The translations under genes and the position numbers were made by a program. The notes under the pieces are model-generated. The model searched no databases. It was not told where the DNA came from and was given only the letters and a program-made list of their open reading frames with translations. Positions 43,846 through 53,812 of a stretch of 64,000 nucleotides of DNA are shown piece after piece (position 1 is the stretch's first letter; each line of letters starts with the position of its first letter). The stretch comes from Marinigracilibium pacificum (GTDB lineage: Bacteria > Bacteroidota > Bacteroidia > Cytophagales > Cyclobacteriaceae): positions 62,001 through 126,000 of the forward strand of contig NZ_JABBNU010000012.1 in assembly GCF_012926615.1 (NCBI RefSeq), written 5' to 3'.

Positions 43846-44762
43846 AAGAAGTAATTAAGATTGTAACGAGGAAAAGTAAGCTGGCAATGTGGCAAACATA
43901 TCATATTGAGAATTTGCTCAATAATGCTGGTATGGAAACTGAAATTATTCAGCTGGAAACGATTGGTGATAAGATCCTTGATGTAGCAATAAATAAGATT
44001 GGAAGTAAAGGAGTGTTTACTGAGGAATTAGAGGCTGCTTTACACGCCGGTGAAGCACATATTGCAGTTCACTCTGCTAAAGATATGCCAAGTAAGCTAC
44101 CTGAGGGACTAGAATTAATAGCTTTTACCGAGAGGGAAAGAATGCATGATGTCCTTGTAGCTAACAAAGAAATTGATATTACCAAACCTTTAACAATCGG
44201 GACTTCTTCAACACGAAGGGTGGCAATGCATAAGAGGTTTAATCCTCATTTTAATATTGTGGATATGCGTGGTAACCTGCAAACAAGAATCGCAAAGATG
44301 AAAGATGGTCAATGCGATGCTTTGCATTTAGCTTTTGCAGGTGTTCATCGGATGGGTTATGAAGATATGATTCAACATCATTTTGACCTTGATATTTTTA
44401 CTCCTGCTGTAGGTCAGGGGAGTATTGCAATTGAGGCGAGTACATCACTAGACCCGGAATTAAAATCAAGAATTGTAAAAGCCGTTGATCATGCAGAAAC
44501 ACATGCGTGTCTGGTAGCTGAAAGAGCATTTTTGAAAAAGCTTGAAGGTGGCTGTAGTGTGCCGGTATATGGTCTTGCGCAACTCGAAAATAATACAATA
44601 AACCTAAGTGGAGGGATTGTGAGTCTTGATGGGAAAAAAATAATAAATGATATAATTAAAGGAAATATAAACAGGGCAGAAGAAATTGGATCTGAACTTG
44701 GAAACATACTGATTGACCTTGGAGGAAAAGAATTGTTACAAGAGATTAAAAGCAACCTTTAA
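43842..44762 (+). CDS. hemC: Hydroxymethylbilane synthase (porphobilinogen deaminase)
   Basis: The protein has 306 residues with a GTG start at 43842 overlapping holB by 4 bases (no ATG fits the N-terminus). Motifs: RKSKLAMWQT, LETIGDKI, KGVFTEELEAALHAGEAHIAVHSAKDMP, GTSSTRRVAM, MRGNLQTRIAKM. The cofactor-binding cysteine lies in LEGGCSVPVYG. It polymerises four porphobilinogens in heme synthesis. No other hem gene is adjacent. Confidence 0.96.
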   Translation: MKEVIKIVTRKSKLAMWQTYHIENLLNNAGMETEIIQLETIGDKILDVAINKIGSKGVFTEELEAALHAGEAHIAVHSAKDMPSKLPEGLELIAFTERERMHDVLVANKEIDITKPLTIGTSSTRRVAMHKRFNPHFNIVDMRGNLQTRIAKMKDGQCDALHLAFAGVHRMGYEDMIQHHFDLDIFTPAVGQGSIAIEASTSLDPELKSRIVKAVDHAETHACLVAERAFLKKLEGGCSVPVYGLAQLENNTINLSGGIVSLDGKKIINDIIKGNINRAEEIGSELGNILIDLGGKELLQEIKSNL

Positions 44763-44764
44763 TT

Positions 44765-45637
44765 ATGCATAAACTTCACTTTTTATTATTCATATCATCA
44801 TTTTTGCTAATCATTTCCTGTGATTTTTTAGGTGAAACTGATAATTCACTGGTTGTTGTTCATACAGAATATGGTGATTTGACTTTTAAGCTTTACGAAC
44901 AGCCTGAAGAACACACAGAAAACTTCCATGACTTGATCGAAGACGGGTTTTATGATAGCACTACCTTCCATAGAATTCTTGATGGTGAAATGGTGCAAGG
45001 AGGGGATCCGAATACTAAAGATGATGATCGCTTTAATGACGGAATGGGTGGACCTGGGTATAAATTGCCTGCTGAAATCTTTCCGGAGCTTATTCATCAA
45101 AAAGGAGCATTGGTTTCAGCCAGGGTTATAGGTAAAGATAAACTTGATAAAACCGCACATGGGTCTCAGTTTTTTATTGTTTATGGTAAAACCTGGACTG
45201 ATCAATCGATTGATAGCCTGGCAAATAGAAGAACCTCTGATATTGAAAATTTTTATATAGCCAAATATCTGGGAGATTCATTGAATAGTAAGATTCGTGA
45301 CAGGATGGTAAAACTGTCGAATGAAAAAAAGACAGATGAATTTAACCAGGTTACAGACTCAATAAGGAAGGTTATCATAAACAAATTTGACCTTAAGCCT
45401 ATTACTTATTCCGAGGAGGCGAGAAATATATATAAAACAGCAGGCGGTATGCCTCAATGGGATGGAGAGTATACGGTATTCGGTCAACTTGTAGATGGCT
45501 TTGATGCATTTGAAAAAATCATGAAAGCTAAGAAAGGACCAAATGGCAGGCCTGAAAAGGATATTATTGTTACAATGGAAATTACTGGCTCGGAAGGAGC
45601 GATAAATAATAACGAATCAAATACTTCAAATGAATAA
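44765..45637 (+). CDS. Cyclophilin-type peptidyl-prolyl isomerase, lipoprotein
   Basis: The protein has 290 residues. Signal peptide with lipobox IISC followed by DFLGE, so probably membrane-anchored in the periplasm. The cyclophilin domain shows FYDSTTFHRILDGEMVQGGD, GSQFFIVYG and EYTVFGQLVDGFDAFEKI, with an insertion of about 70 residues before the last motif. It overlaps the next cyclophilin gene by 8 bases. Likely assists folding of exported proteins. Confidence 0.93.
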   Translation: MHKLHFLLFISSFLLIISCDFLGETDNSLVVVHTEYGDLTFKLYEQPEEHTENFHDLIEDGFYDSTTFHRILDGEMVQGGDPNTKDDDRFNDGMGGPGYKLPAEIFPELIHQKGALVSARVIGKDKLDKTAHGSQFFIVYGKTWTDQSIDSLANRRTSDIENFYIAKYLGDSLNSKIRDRMVKLSNEKKTDEFNQVTDSIRKVIINKFDLKPITYSEEARNIYKTAGGMPQWDGEYTVFGQLVDGFDAFEKIMKAKKGPNGRPEKDIIVTMEITGSEGAINNNESNTSNE

Positions 45638-46511
45638 CAGAACAGCATTTTATCTTGTTATATTTTTTATGCTTATCGCTTTTGCCGGTAATGCACAGAA
45701 GAAGAAAAAAGATGAGTTGGTCAGAATAAAAACAGTATATGGGGATATGCTGGTTTTATTATATGATGACACTCCTAAACATAAAGAAAATTTCTTGAAG
45801 TTGGTTAGAGAGGGAGTCTATGATGGTACAACCTTTCATCGTGTGATAAAAGATTTTATGATTCAGGGAGGAGACCCTAATTCTAAGGATTCGATTCCTG
45901 AAAATGATGGCGCCGGAGGTCCTGGGTATACTATTGATGCTGAATTTGGTGCAGGCCACAAACACTTTAAAGGGTCTTTGGCAGCAGCTAGACAGGGCGA
46001 TAGGGCAAACCCTAAAAGAAAAAGTAGTGGTAGCCAATTTTACATTGTAAAAGGAACCGAGGTTGATTCTCTTGAACTTGTAACTATGGCTAAAGATAAG
46101 AATGTTAAAAACCTGTTTCGCGTGATGGCTGAATGTGCTAAAAGCCCTGGTGGAGATACATTAGCTGCAAAATATCAGGAGTATCGGGATATGAATGACT
46201 ATCAGGCGTTTGAAAATTGGCTGGTAAGCATTAAGCCACAATTAATTGCCCAGGATGATACTTATGTAGAAGTTAGCTATTCTGCTGAGGACATTAAGAC
46301 ATATGAAGAGTTGGGTGGTACACCACACCTTGATGGTGAATATACTGTGTTTGGAAGAGTGATTGATGGTCTGGATGTGGTTGACAAGATTAGTGAAGTA
46401 AAGACTAATTATAGCGACCGACCTGAAGAAGATATAAAAGTAGAAGTGGAGATTGAAGAGTGGAAGGTAAAAAAGCTGGAAAAGACTTACGGGGATATTT
46501 ATAATAATTAA
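45630..46511 (+). CDS. Cyclophilin-type peptidyl-prolyl isomerase, periplasmic
   Basis: The protein has 293 residues. It has a cleavable signal peptide ending AGNAQ and no lipobox, so it is soluble in the periplasm, in contrast to its upstream neighbour. Cyclophilin motifs YDGTTFHRVIKDFMIQGGDP, GSQFYIVKG and EYTVFGRVIDGLDVVDKI are present, with a similar insertion of about 80 residues. The pair arose by tandem duplication. Confidence 0.93.
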   Translation: MNNRTAFYLVIFFMLIAFAGNAQKKKKDELVRIKTVYGDMLVLLYDDTPKHKENFLKLVREGVYDGTTFHRVIKDFMIQGGDPNSKDSIPENDGAGGPGYTIDAEFGAGHKHFKGSLAAARQGDRANPKRKSSGSQFYIVKGTEVDSLELVTMAKDKNVKNLFRVMAECAKSPGGDTLAAKYQEYRDMNDYQAFENWLVSIKPQLIAQDDTYVEVSYSAEDIKTYEELGGTPHLDGEYTVFGRVIDGLDVVDKISEVKTNYSDRPEEDIKVEVEIEEWKVKKLEKTYGDIYNN

Positions 46512-46513
46512 AA

Positions 46514-47446
46514 ATGGCAACAACCAAAATACTGATCACTGGTTCTAATGGATTATTAGGACAAAAGCTTGTAGGGATATTAGCTAATGATCCTGATACA
46601 GAACTTATTGCTACATCAAGAGGTGAAAACCGTATTGAGCATATTGACCAGAATCTTTATACATATCACAGTCTTGATATTACAAGTAAAAGTGAAGTAG
46701 ATAAAGCGATTGAAGCTTATGCTCCGGATGTGATTATCCATGGAGCGGCAATGACAAATGTTGATCAGTGTGAGCAGGAACCTGAAAACTGCAAAAAATT
46801 AAATGTTGATTCTGTAAGGTACCTGACAGATGCAGCATATAAGGTTGGAGCTTTCTTTGTGTTTGTCAGTACAGATTTTATCTTTGACGGATCACATGGT
46901 CCGTTATTAGAGACTGATGAGCCAAACCCAATTTCAATTTATGGGCAGTCCAAGCTTGACGCAGAGACGATTGTTCGTTCCTATAAAGGAAAATGGGCTA
47001 TTGCCAGGACAGTTCTTGTATATGGAATTACACCATCAATGAGCAGGTCTAATATTATTTTATGGGTTAGAAATAGCCTTGAAGAAGGTAAAAAAATCAA
47101 TGTGGTTACAGATCAGTGGCGTACACCAACTTTGGCTGAAGATTTGGCTGTTGGATGCATTGCCATTGCAAAAAATAATGCTGAAGGAGTGTTTAATATT
47201 AGCGGAGAAGAAATGCTTACTCCATATGATATGGCCATGAAAACAGCAGATTATTTTAATCTTGATAAGTCATTGATTAGTAAGGCTGACGCATCGACTT
47301 TTTCACAGCCGGCTAAGCGTCCGCCAAAAACAGGTTTTATAATTAACAAAGCAAAAGAATTGTTAGGCTATTCCCCTCGGTCATTTGATGAAGGGATAGC
47401 CATTTTAGATAAACAGTTGCAAGAAATAGATTCTCAGAATGAGTGA
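46514..47446 (+). CDS. dTDP-4-dehydrorhamnose-reductase-like SDR protein
   Basis: The protein has 310 residues. NAD(P)-binding TGSNGLLGQKL at 10-20, INHGAAMTNVDQCEQEP-type segment (IIHGAAMTNVDQCEQEP), VSTDFIFDGSHGPLLE, and the catalytic Y-x3-K in YGQSKLDAE. Matches the RfbD/RmlD family of extended short-chain dehydrogenases. No other rhamnose pathway genes are adjacent, so the exact substrate is uncertain. Confidence 0.87.
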   Translation: MATTKILITGSNGLLGQKLVGILANDPDTELIATSRGENRIEHIDQNLYTYHSLDITSKSEVDKAIEAYAPDVIIHGAAMTNVDQCEQEPENCKKLNVDSVRYLTDAAYKVGAFFVFVSTDFIFDGSHGPLLETDEPNPISIYGQSKLDAETIVRSYKGKWAIARTVLVYGITPSMSRSNIILWVRNSLEEGKKINVVTDQWRTPTLAEDLAVGCIAIAKNNAEGVFNISGEEMLTPYDMAMKTADYFNLDKSLISKADASTFSQPAKRPPKTGFIINKAKELLGYSPRSFDEGIAILDKQLQEIDSQNE

Positions 47447-48905
47447 TTTTTTAATTGAAGGAGGTTTCGATAGTTGGTTAAATGATGTTTTGGCACCAAT
47501 TACCGACAAAGTAAACGATATCGTCCTTTTTAGTATTCCTCTTACAGATTCAATAGAAATGCCCGTTGTGGTGGCTCTTCTTTTGATTTCGGCTATCTTT
47601 TTTACAGTTACCTTCAGGTTTATAAACATTGGTATGTTCAGACATGCCATTGATGTAGTGAGAGGGAAATATGATAAGCCGGATGATGATGGAGAGGTTA
47701 GTCACTTTCAGGCGCTGACAGCGGCTCTTTCAGGCACCGTTGGAATCGGTAACATCGGAGGTGTCGCTATTGCGGTTTCCACCGGAGGTCCCGGAGCTAC
47801 TTTCTGGATGATCCTTGCTGGTATATTCGGGATGACAACAAAATTTGTTGAATGTACATTAGGTGTAAAATACAGGAATCTTTATGAAGATGGTACTGTA
47901 TCCGGTGGCCCAATGTATTACCTGCAGAAAGGACTTGCAAAAAGAAATTTACCTAAGTTTGGTCGATTCCTGGCAGTGTTTTTTGCCATCGCCTGTGCTG
48001 GTGCAGCAATTGGTAGTGGTGGCCCGGCACAAGTAAACCAGGCTACAGAACAAATGATTGCTATAACCGGAGGCAAGGAAAGTTTTCTCTTTGGTAATGG
48101 CTGGATGTTTGGTCTGCTAATGGCTGGAATTGTCGCGCTGGTAATTATCGGTGGAATTAAAAGTATTGTTAAGGTTACGGAGAGAATTGTCCCATTCATG
48201 GTAGGGATATACTTGCTTGCAGGATTTATTGTTCTGGGGGCACATTTTGATAGCATTTTACCTGCTATTTGGCAAATAATCTCTGAAGCATTTACTTTCA
48301 AAGCCGGATTAGGTGGCTTTATTGGAATAATGATCGTCGGGTTAACCCGATCAGCTTATAGCAATGAGGCGGGGTTAGGTTCGGCATCAATTGCTCACTC
48401 GGCAGTGAAGACCGATGAGCCGCTTTCCGAAGGTCTCGTAGCATTATTGGAGCCATTTATTGATACTGTAATCGTATGTACAATTACTGCTCTGGTAATT
48501 GTGGTGACCAATAATTATGATCCAAATGCAACTGAAGGAATTAGTCTGACAAGTAAAGCCTTTGGAAGTGTTATAACCTGGTTTCCTTATGTGCTTTCAG
48601 TGGCTGTGATATTATTTGCCTTATCAACAATGGTTGCTTGGGCGTATTATGGACTTAAAGCATGGACGTTTTTGTTTGGAGAAAACAAAACAGCAGACCT
48701 CATTTACAAGGTGCTGTTTTGTATTGCCGTAGTCGTTGGGTCATCCCTCAGCCTGAAAGCGATGTTTTCATTAGCTGATGCTTTGGTATTATTGATGGCA
48801 TTTCCAAACCTTATCGGACTCTACTTCCTCTTCCCAGAGGTGAAGAAAGAAGTACTGTCGTATAAGCAAAAACTACGGGATGGGATCATAAAAAGAATTG
48901 ACTAA
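47439..48905 (+). CDS. AGCS-family sodium:alanine/glycine symporter
   Basis: The protein has 488 residues with about 10-12 transmembrane helices. ALSGTVGIGNIGGVAIAVSTGGPGATFWM is the AGCS signature region (key parts GTVGIGNIGGVA and GGPGA), and TRSAYSNEAGLGSASIAHSAVKTD is the second conserved element (key part NEAGLGSA). Imports alanine or glycine with sodium. It overlaps the upstream SDR gene by 8 bases and ends 15 bases before the convergent STAS-like gene. Confidence 0.94.
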   Translation: MSDFLIEGGFDSWLNDVLAPITDKVNDIVLFSIPLTDSIEMPVVVALLLISAIFFTVTFRFINIGMFRHAIDVVRGKYDKPDDDGEVSHFQALTAALSGTVGIGNIGGVAIAVSTGGPGATFWMILAGIFGMTTKFVECTLGVKYRNLYEDGTVSGGPMYYLQKGLAKRNLPKFGRFLAVFFAIACAGAAIGSGGPAQVNQATEQMIAITGGKESFLFGNGWMFGLLMAGIVALVIIGGIKSIVKVTERIVPFMVGIYLLAGFIVLGAHFDSILPAIWQIISEAFTFKAGLGGFIGIMIVGLTRSAYSNEAGLGSASIAHSAVKTDEPLSEGLVALLEPFIDTVIVCTITALVIVVTNNYDPNATEGISLTSKAFGSVITWFPYVLSVAVILFALSTMVAWAYYGLKAWTFLFGENKTADLIYKVLFCIAVVVGSSLSLKAMFSLADALVLLMAFPNLIGLYFLFPEVKKEVLSYKQKLRDGIIKRID

Positions 48906-48920
48906 AATCGACAAAACCGT

Positions 48921-49259
48921 CTATTCGGTAGTAAGCCAATGCTTTGCCTTTTCAGTATCCCTGAAAACTCTAACCGGTGAACCAGTAATCAGTGCGATCA
49001 TATTAATTATATATGCATCAATGCTATTAAGAGCAATAACAGCTTGAGCTTTGACATGTGATCTGTATTTAATTTTTAATAAGTTGAAAAATGCTTTTAA
49101 CAATGACTTTCTTGAGATTGTTGTTAATACAAGAGCAGAATTCGGATCACAATATTTTAAGAATGCATCTCGTTCGTTTGGTAGCTTCTGATCAGTAAAT
49201 ATTAACTCCTCCTGAACAATCAGCTTTCCGTTGTGTGTAATGATTTTTATATCAGACAT
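48921..49259 (-). CDS. STAS/SEC14-like small protein
   Basis: The protein has 112 residues, no signal peptide. It has a beta-alpha pattern: ALVLTTISRK, KYRSHVKAQAVIALNSIDAY, PVRVFRDTEKAKHWLTTE. The ending F-D-E-A-K-x-WL is typical of the STAS/SEC14-type Bacteroidota proteins related to SpoIIAA. Role unknown. Confidence 0.55.
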   Translation of the reverse strand: MSDIKIITHNGKLIVQEELIFTDQKLPNERDAFLKYCDPNSALVLTTISRKSLLKAFFNLLKIKYRSHVKAQAVIALNSIDAYIINMIALITGSPVRVFRDTEKAKHWLTTE

Positions 49260-49655
49260 AGGCAGGTGGTTTTAATTCAATAATAATCTTATGAAATAAA
49301 ATTTTCCTGTCAGGAATACGCCAAAACTTACCGAGTAGGATTATTGTGTATGAATTCTAAGAAAAAGTGATTGATTTGTGTTGAATTGAATTTTTCCATG
49401 AAAACTGCCATTAGTTTATTATTGTTGTCAATATAAACATTTGGTTTTTAGTTATTTGTATCTTCTTTTGAGAAGTGGAGGTTGAAAGCTACCGTAGTTT
49501 TAAGGGTTGTTTTACTTTAATCAAAATTGACTTTATATAAGAATCAATTAGGTAAACGAGGTAGTAATATCTTTTGTTAAATTCAAGATTTTACAGAGTA
49601 AGTTTTGCAGAATATCTGAAATTCAGAATTTAATTTGAATAATATTACAACGAGT
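49260..49655. other. Intergenic region with no recognised feature
   Basis: About 400 AT-rich bases between two minus-strand genes. It should hold the promoter of the STAS-like gene. I see no ORF, clear hairpin or repeat. Confidence 0.4.
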
Positions 49656-52172
49656 TTAATCGCACAGAATTTTATCAGAGGTTGTGATTTTTTCGGATTC
49701 CTCAATCAGTTGAATTCCTTTCGGAGACATATAGACGATTGTTCGATATCCTGCTTCTTCAAAGTCTTTGAATGCAAACAGAACTGAATTTTTACTATTT
49801 CCTCTAAACTCGATGCTTGTATATTCCGGAGCTAAAATTTCTCCTTTTGATGATGAAACAGCCCCATAACCTTTGTCAGTTAGATAAACAGCAACTCTTT
49901 CGGTGTTATTAATGTCAAAGGTTTCTAAAAGTTTGGCTTCAATACCTAGAGAATCATTCTTTTGGATATCCCATAGTGCCCACCTGAAGTTGTTTTTAAT
50001 CCATACACTTGAATCATTCCATGCCTTGATGTCATCAGCAACAGACCTGAAAAAGGTTGATCCATCAAAATTTAATAGATATTGATATCGACCATAAGTG
50101 GTTACGATCTTATTCCCATCAATTTTTGGAAGACTTGAATATCTCGGAGCGACAGTTTTAAATGTTTTTGTATTTACCCAGCCAAACTTTCCATCTCTCA
50201 CGATTGTCAGATGGTTACTGTCTAAAGCTGCAAAACCATCATAAACACCAGGTAGGATAGTTTTTCCACTTAGAGTTTTTAGCATGTAATTTCCTGACCT
50301 GAACATGATCGAGATAAGAGAATCGCTGAGTATAGAATAACTTTTACCATCTCCTTCAAATACCTGATTCCCCTTGGAGTTAAATACCACATGATTTCTA
50401 CCAGTTTCAGTTATAATTACTTCCTGTAACAGGCCTGATTTGCTGCTTGAAACTAATTTGAAATTTGTAGTTCGGTAAAACTTTTTATCAGTTCTATCTG
50501 AAAAGTATATAGTCGGAATGTTATTTTTTATTCCTATGAAAAAACTTTCTCCCAGAATGTATCCTGTGTCTAAATCTAAAGTCAATGGCTCAGACCAGGA
50601 TTTGTTATAAACTATTGAAGAGGAATCATTTACAGCTAAAAGCCATTTTGTATTGCTATTTAAACGACGATAGGGCTCCGATAAGTCGTTTACCTCACCA
50701 TAGGCTAGTCTTACCTGAGAAGTGTCGCTAATAATTATTCCGAATGATGAATTAGTTATTTTATCTGTGGAAGGAGATCGCAGCCATTGTAGAGAATTAT
50801 TTAACACTCCAAACCACCTGTTTTCATTTTCGATAATAATTTTCGAATTGTCGATAACCTCATAATCGTAAACATTCCTTATCCATGGAAATTGATCTGA
50901 TTTACTTTTGGAAAGCAGAGAGGCATGACTGACTTTTAATTGATCGTCAGTTTCAAGAAAAATGAAATCATTTTCTGAATAAAGATCTCCATCCTGAACG
51001 GATAACAACATTTGACCTAGAAGCGACCTGAATTCAATGCTGTTATCGCGTTTTGCTGAAATAAAATTTTTGTGAGGGAGGTTTATTTCATCGTAAATTG
51101 GCGGTAATATAATCGTTCCGTCTGAAAGAAGGAGTCCTGATTTACCATTTTGAACGAAAGAAATAAATGCCGGCGAAAGCTCATTGATTTTTTCTGCGGG
51201 ACCCCGAAATACGAAATTCCCCTTACGGTTTACCACAGCCGTTGCTTTTCCGATGTACCCGATGATATATCTTGCCAGATATCCTTCACAATTGTCATTT
51301 ACTTCAAGACTGTCGAAAATAGCAGGGACAATATGGTTTCCCGCCGAATCAATCAATCCGATTTTGGAGTTTTCCATGAAAGGGAAAAGAGCCTCGATTT
51401 CATTGGTGCTGTCATAATGAGCATCAACAATCAGCTGTGCGTTTTGTGCGGATTTGAGTTGGGGATAGGCTGTTGCATAATATGATAATCGTTCTTTCGT
51501 TCCTGAACGAGTTACAATTTCAGCAAGTTTAGCTTCTGCTTCCTTAGCATATGGACTACTTGGATTTTTTCTTAAGAAATTGGCATATTCTTTTTCTGTG
51601 AAGTTGGTAAAGTGCTGCCTGAATTCAAGGTCAGCTAAACGCTCATCGATTTTATTATTGTATTTACTATTCGGGAACCAACGCTTAAAATTATTATAGG
51701 AAGCTTCGGTATTGGTTGTCAGGGCAGTTTTATAAGCCCACTCTTCCCACATTACCCTTGCTTGGGATGAATATTCCGAAGTGTTATGAATCGTTATAAA
51801 GCTTATAAACCTGTTTTGTGAATGAGGAGGCACCAGCTGTTGAAAAGCCAATGAGTCGACACGAATTTTCAGACTGTCAGGATGGACTGATTCGCTGAGC
51901 TTAGACTCTTCAGAAGCAATGTTCAGGTATTTTGAAAGCATTGAGCCGGCGCTATCGAGAAGCTTGAGGTCGTTGGGATGAAGCCATTGAAGATAGTAAG
52001 CAGTGGCAAGCTTTGTGTCCGGATTGTTTGGATCCTTTTCATTGATTTTCAGGATATACTCAGTTGCTTTGAGTGTATCCGTTTTTTCAACAAGCTTAAA
52101 TATTCTGTTTTGTCCTGAAACAGAAAAAGATACAAGTATAATAATATAAAAAAGTAGCTGGCGGATCATCAT
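49656..52172 (-). CDS. Secreted WG-repeat protein
   Basis: The protein has 838 residues with a signal peptide ending FSVSGQ. The N-terminal 230 residues are helical, TPR-like in spacing (PNDLKLLDSAGSMLSKYL, FKRWFPNSKYNNKIDERLAD). From about residue 260 come repeats of the WG type: KIGLIDSAGNHIVPAIFDSL, KSGLLLSDGTIILPPIYDEI, KFGWVNTKTFKTVAPRYSSL, each G-hydrophobic, a turn, then a P-x-Y/F. WG repeats form beta-propellers for binding. No sorting domain, so probably periplasmic. Function unknown. Confidence 0.75.
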   Translation of the reverse strand: MMIRQLLFYIIILVSFSVSGQNRIFKLVEKTDTLKATEYILKINEKDPNNPDTKLATAYYLQWLHPNDLKLLDSAGSMLSKYLNIASEESKLSESVHPDSLKIRVDSLAFQQLVPPHSQNRFISFITIHNTSEYSSQARVMWEEWAYKTALTTNTEASYNNFKRWFPNSKYNNKIDERLADLEFRQHFTNFTEKEYANFLRKNPSSPYAKEAEAKLAEIVTRSGTKERLSYYATAYPQLKSAQNAQLIVDAHYDSTNEIEALFPFMENSKIGLIDSAGNHIVPAIFDSLEVNDNCEGYLARYIIGYIGKATAVVNRKGNFVFRGPAEKINELSPAFISFVQNGKSGLLLSDGTIILPPIYDEINLPHKNFISAKRDNSIEFRSLLGQMLLSVQDGDLYSENDFIFLETDDQLKVSHASLLSKSKSDQFPWIRNVYDYEVIDNSKIIIENENRWFGVLNNSLQWLRSPSTDKITNSSFGIIISDTSQVRLAYGEVNDLSEPYRRLNSNTKWLLAVNDSSSIVYNKSWSEPLTLDLDTGYILGESFFIGIKNNIPTIYFSDRTDKKFYRTTNFKLVSSSKSGLLQEVIITETGRNHVVFNSKGNQVFEGDGKSYSILSDSLISIMFRSGNYMLKTLSGKTILPGVYDGFAALDSNHLTIVRDGKFGWVNTKTFKTVAPRYSSLPKIDGNKIVTTYGRYQYLLNFDGSTFFRSVADDIKAWNDSSVWIKNNFRWALWDIQKNDSLGIEAKLLETFDINNTERVAVYLTDKGYGAVSSSKGEILAPEYTSIEFRGNSKNSVLFAFKDFEEAGYRTIVYMSPKGIQLIEESEKITTSDKILCD

Positions 52173-52459
52173 TCTTAATTTAAGATTCGATGAAAAGTAA
52201 AGCTAGTATATTTAAGATAATAAAGCGATAAAACGGGATTAAGCTTATTAAAATGGGGAAAGAATACAGATATTTACCCTGAAAATACTATTTGAGGGTG
52301 GTTTTAAAGCAAAACATCTGTTTTACACAAGCGAGAAGCTTGCGTAAGCATATTTAACGGAGGGGGGAAATTAAAATAATTATAATAACCCTACGGAATT
52401 TTGAAAACTGAAGTATCGATTCGATATTTGGTTATTTTTTAGAGCATAAAGAGACAACT

Positions 52460-52882
52460 ATGAAGATTTTAATTAAGGTATTAATGGCAGTGACTATTGC
52501 ATCAACTTTTCAGTCTTGTTATAAGCCCGGGCCGGCTGTTCCTTTGGAGGGCATTTGGTGGACTATGGTTAGTTATAGAAGAGATTGTAACCCAGATGAT
52601 TTTGTTTATGAGGAGTATGATTGCGAAAAAGAATATTGTACTGAGTACATATTTAGGGATAATGTTTTAAATATTTATGAATATAACTCAATGGGTGAAG
52701 AGACAATCTACCAGTATGCATATCAAAAAAACGGGAATCAGATTTTTTATGATAAAAATAATATAATTAATGATGGTATTGGTGAAGTAGTTATAAGTTA
52801 TAACATCTCAGGAAGGACTTTAAATATTGAAGAATATGAGGTAGGTGGTTGTCATGTAGATAGAGTCTTAGAAACCAATTAA
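52460..52882 (+). CDS. Lipocalin-like lipoprotein
   Basis: The protein has 140 residues. Lipobox FQSC followed by YKPGP. The mature part starts LEGIWWTMVSYRRDC and continues with antiparallel strands (YIFRDNVLNIYEY, ISGRTLNIEEYEVGGC), the pattern of lipocalin-like Bacteroidota proteins. Four or five cysteines may form disulfides. Single gene. Confidence 0.6.
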   Translation: MKILIKVLMAVTIASTFQSCYKPGPAVPLEGIWWTMVSYRRDCNPDDFVYEEYDCEKEYCTEYIFRDNVLNIYEYNSMGEETIYQYAYQKNGNQIFYDKNNIINDGIGEVVISYNISGRTLNIEEYEVGGCHVDRVLETN

Positions 52883-52894
52883 GTTAATTGAAAC

Positions 52895-52970
52895 TGCCAA
52901 TAGTCGGATTTCAAATCCTATGATAGACCATCAGGATTGCAAATCCCGAAGAGCGGATTTGAAACATTTT
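52895..52970 (+). repeat. Short intergenic repeat, copy 1
   Basis: Begins 13 bases after the lipoprotein stop and shares AGTCGGATTT, AAAT, CTATGATA, GGATTGCAAATCCC and AAGAGCG, in order, with 53750-53812. The internal GGATTTCAAATCC/GGATTGCAAATCC words form near-palindromes. Confidence 0.6.
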
Positions 52971-53099
52971 AAGGCACAAGCGAGACGCTTGAGCCAGTGA
53001 TTTAAGGATTAATGTATTTTAAGTTATTTGAGGATCAACTGTGTAAATAAAGTAACTTTTCGTCACTTTTAATTTATCTTCAATTAAAACCACTGTGAT

Positions 53100-53744
53100 A
53101 TGCAACTCAATTCTATTTTCGTCGGAAAGCCTAAAGACGTACCTTATAATGGTAAAATTATTTCCACAAGCATTTATAAAGAATTGGTTTCGGGGCCGGT
53201 GAGAGTGGTTAAGCATAATATTGAAGGTGATCAGCAAGCTAATCTCGAAGTTCATGGTGGTGAATATAAGGCTGTTTATGCCTACCCGGTTGAGCATTAT
53301 GATTTTTGGCGTAACTCAAGAGCAGATTTGAGTTTTGAACCGGGTGTTTTTGGTGAAAACCTCTCTGTATCGGGTTTGTTTGAGGATGAAGTCAATGTCG
53401 GTGATGTTTACAAAATTGGTACCGCTACCTTTGCAGTAACTACTCCCAGATTACCCTGTTTTAAATTGGGTATTAAAATGAATGATCCGGGAATTATAAA
53501 AGATTTCATGGCTGCAATGCGAAGTGGTTTTTATTTGAAAGTGGTTGAGGAAGGTGTTATTGAAGCTGGTGATGAAATCGTTTTGTTGAAAAAGGATGAT
53601 TATGGACTTACAATTAAAGAACTGGTAAAACTTCAATCTACCGATAAATCCAATAAGCAATTATTGAAAAAGGCTATTGAAGCTCCGGCTCTGCAAAAGG
53701 ACTGGGTGGATAGTTTTAAAGAAAAGCTTGATAAGCTTAAGTAG
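53100..53744 (+). CDS. MOSC-domain protein (YiiM-like)
   Basis: The protein has 214 residues. MOSC core: RVVKHNIEGDQQANLEVHGG, YKAVYAYPVEHYDFW, FGENLSVSGLFEDEVNVGD, and the conserved cysteine in TTPRLPCFKLGIKM. MOSC proteins bind molybdenum cofactor and act in sulfur or N-oxide reduction. It is 22 kb from the fdh/mob/moa cluster on the other strand and could be one of the cofactor's users. Confidence 0.92.
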   Translation: MQLNSIFVGKPKDVPYNGKIISTSIYKELVSGPVRVVKHNIEGDQQANLEVHGGEYKAVYAYPVEHYDFWRNSRADLSFEPGVFGENLSVSGLFEDEVNVGDVYKIGTATFAVTTPRLPCFKLGIKMNDPGIIKDFMAAMRSGFYLKVVEEGVIEAGDEIVLLKKDDYGLTIKELVKLQSTDKSNKQLLKKAIEAPALQKDWVDSFKEKLDKLK

Positions 53745-53749
53745 TATAG

Positions 53750-53812
53750 TCGGATTTAAAATACTATGATAAGGCTATTGGATTGCAAATCCCAAAGAGC
53801 GAAGGCGCCTCA
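53750..53812 (+). repeat. Short intergenic repeat, copy 2
   Basis: Begins 6 bases after the MOSC stop with AGTCGGATTTAAAATACTAT, then GGATTGCAAATCCCAAAGAG. Same order and orientation as 52895-52970, so the MOSC gene sits between two direct copies. Confidence 0.6.
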
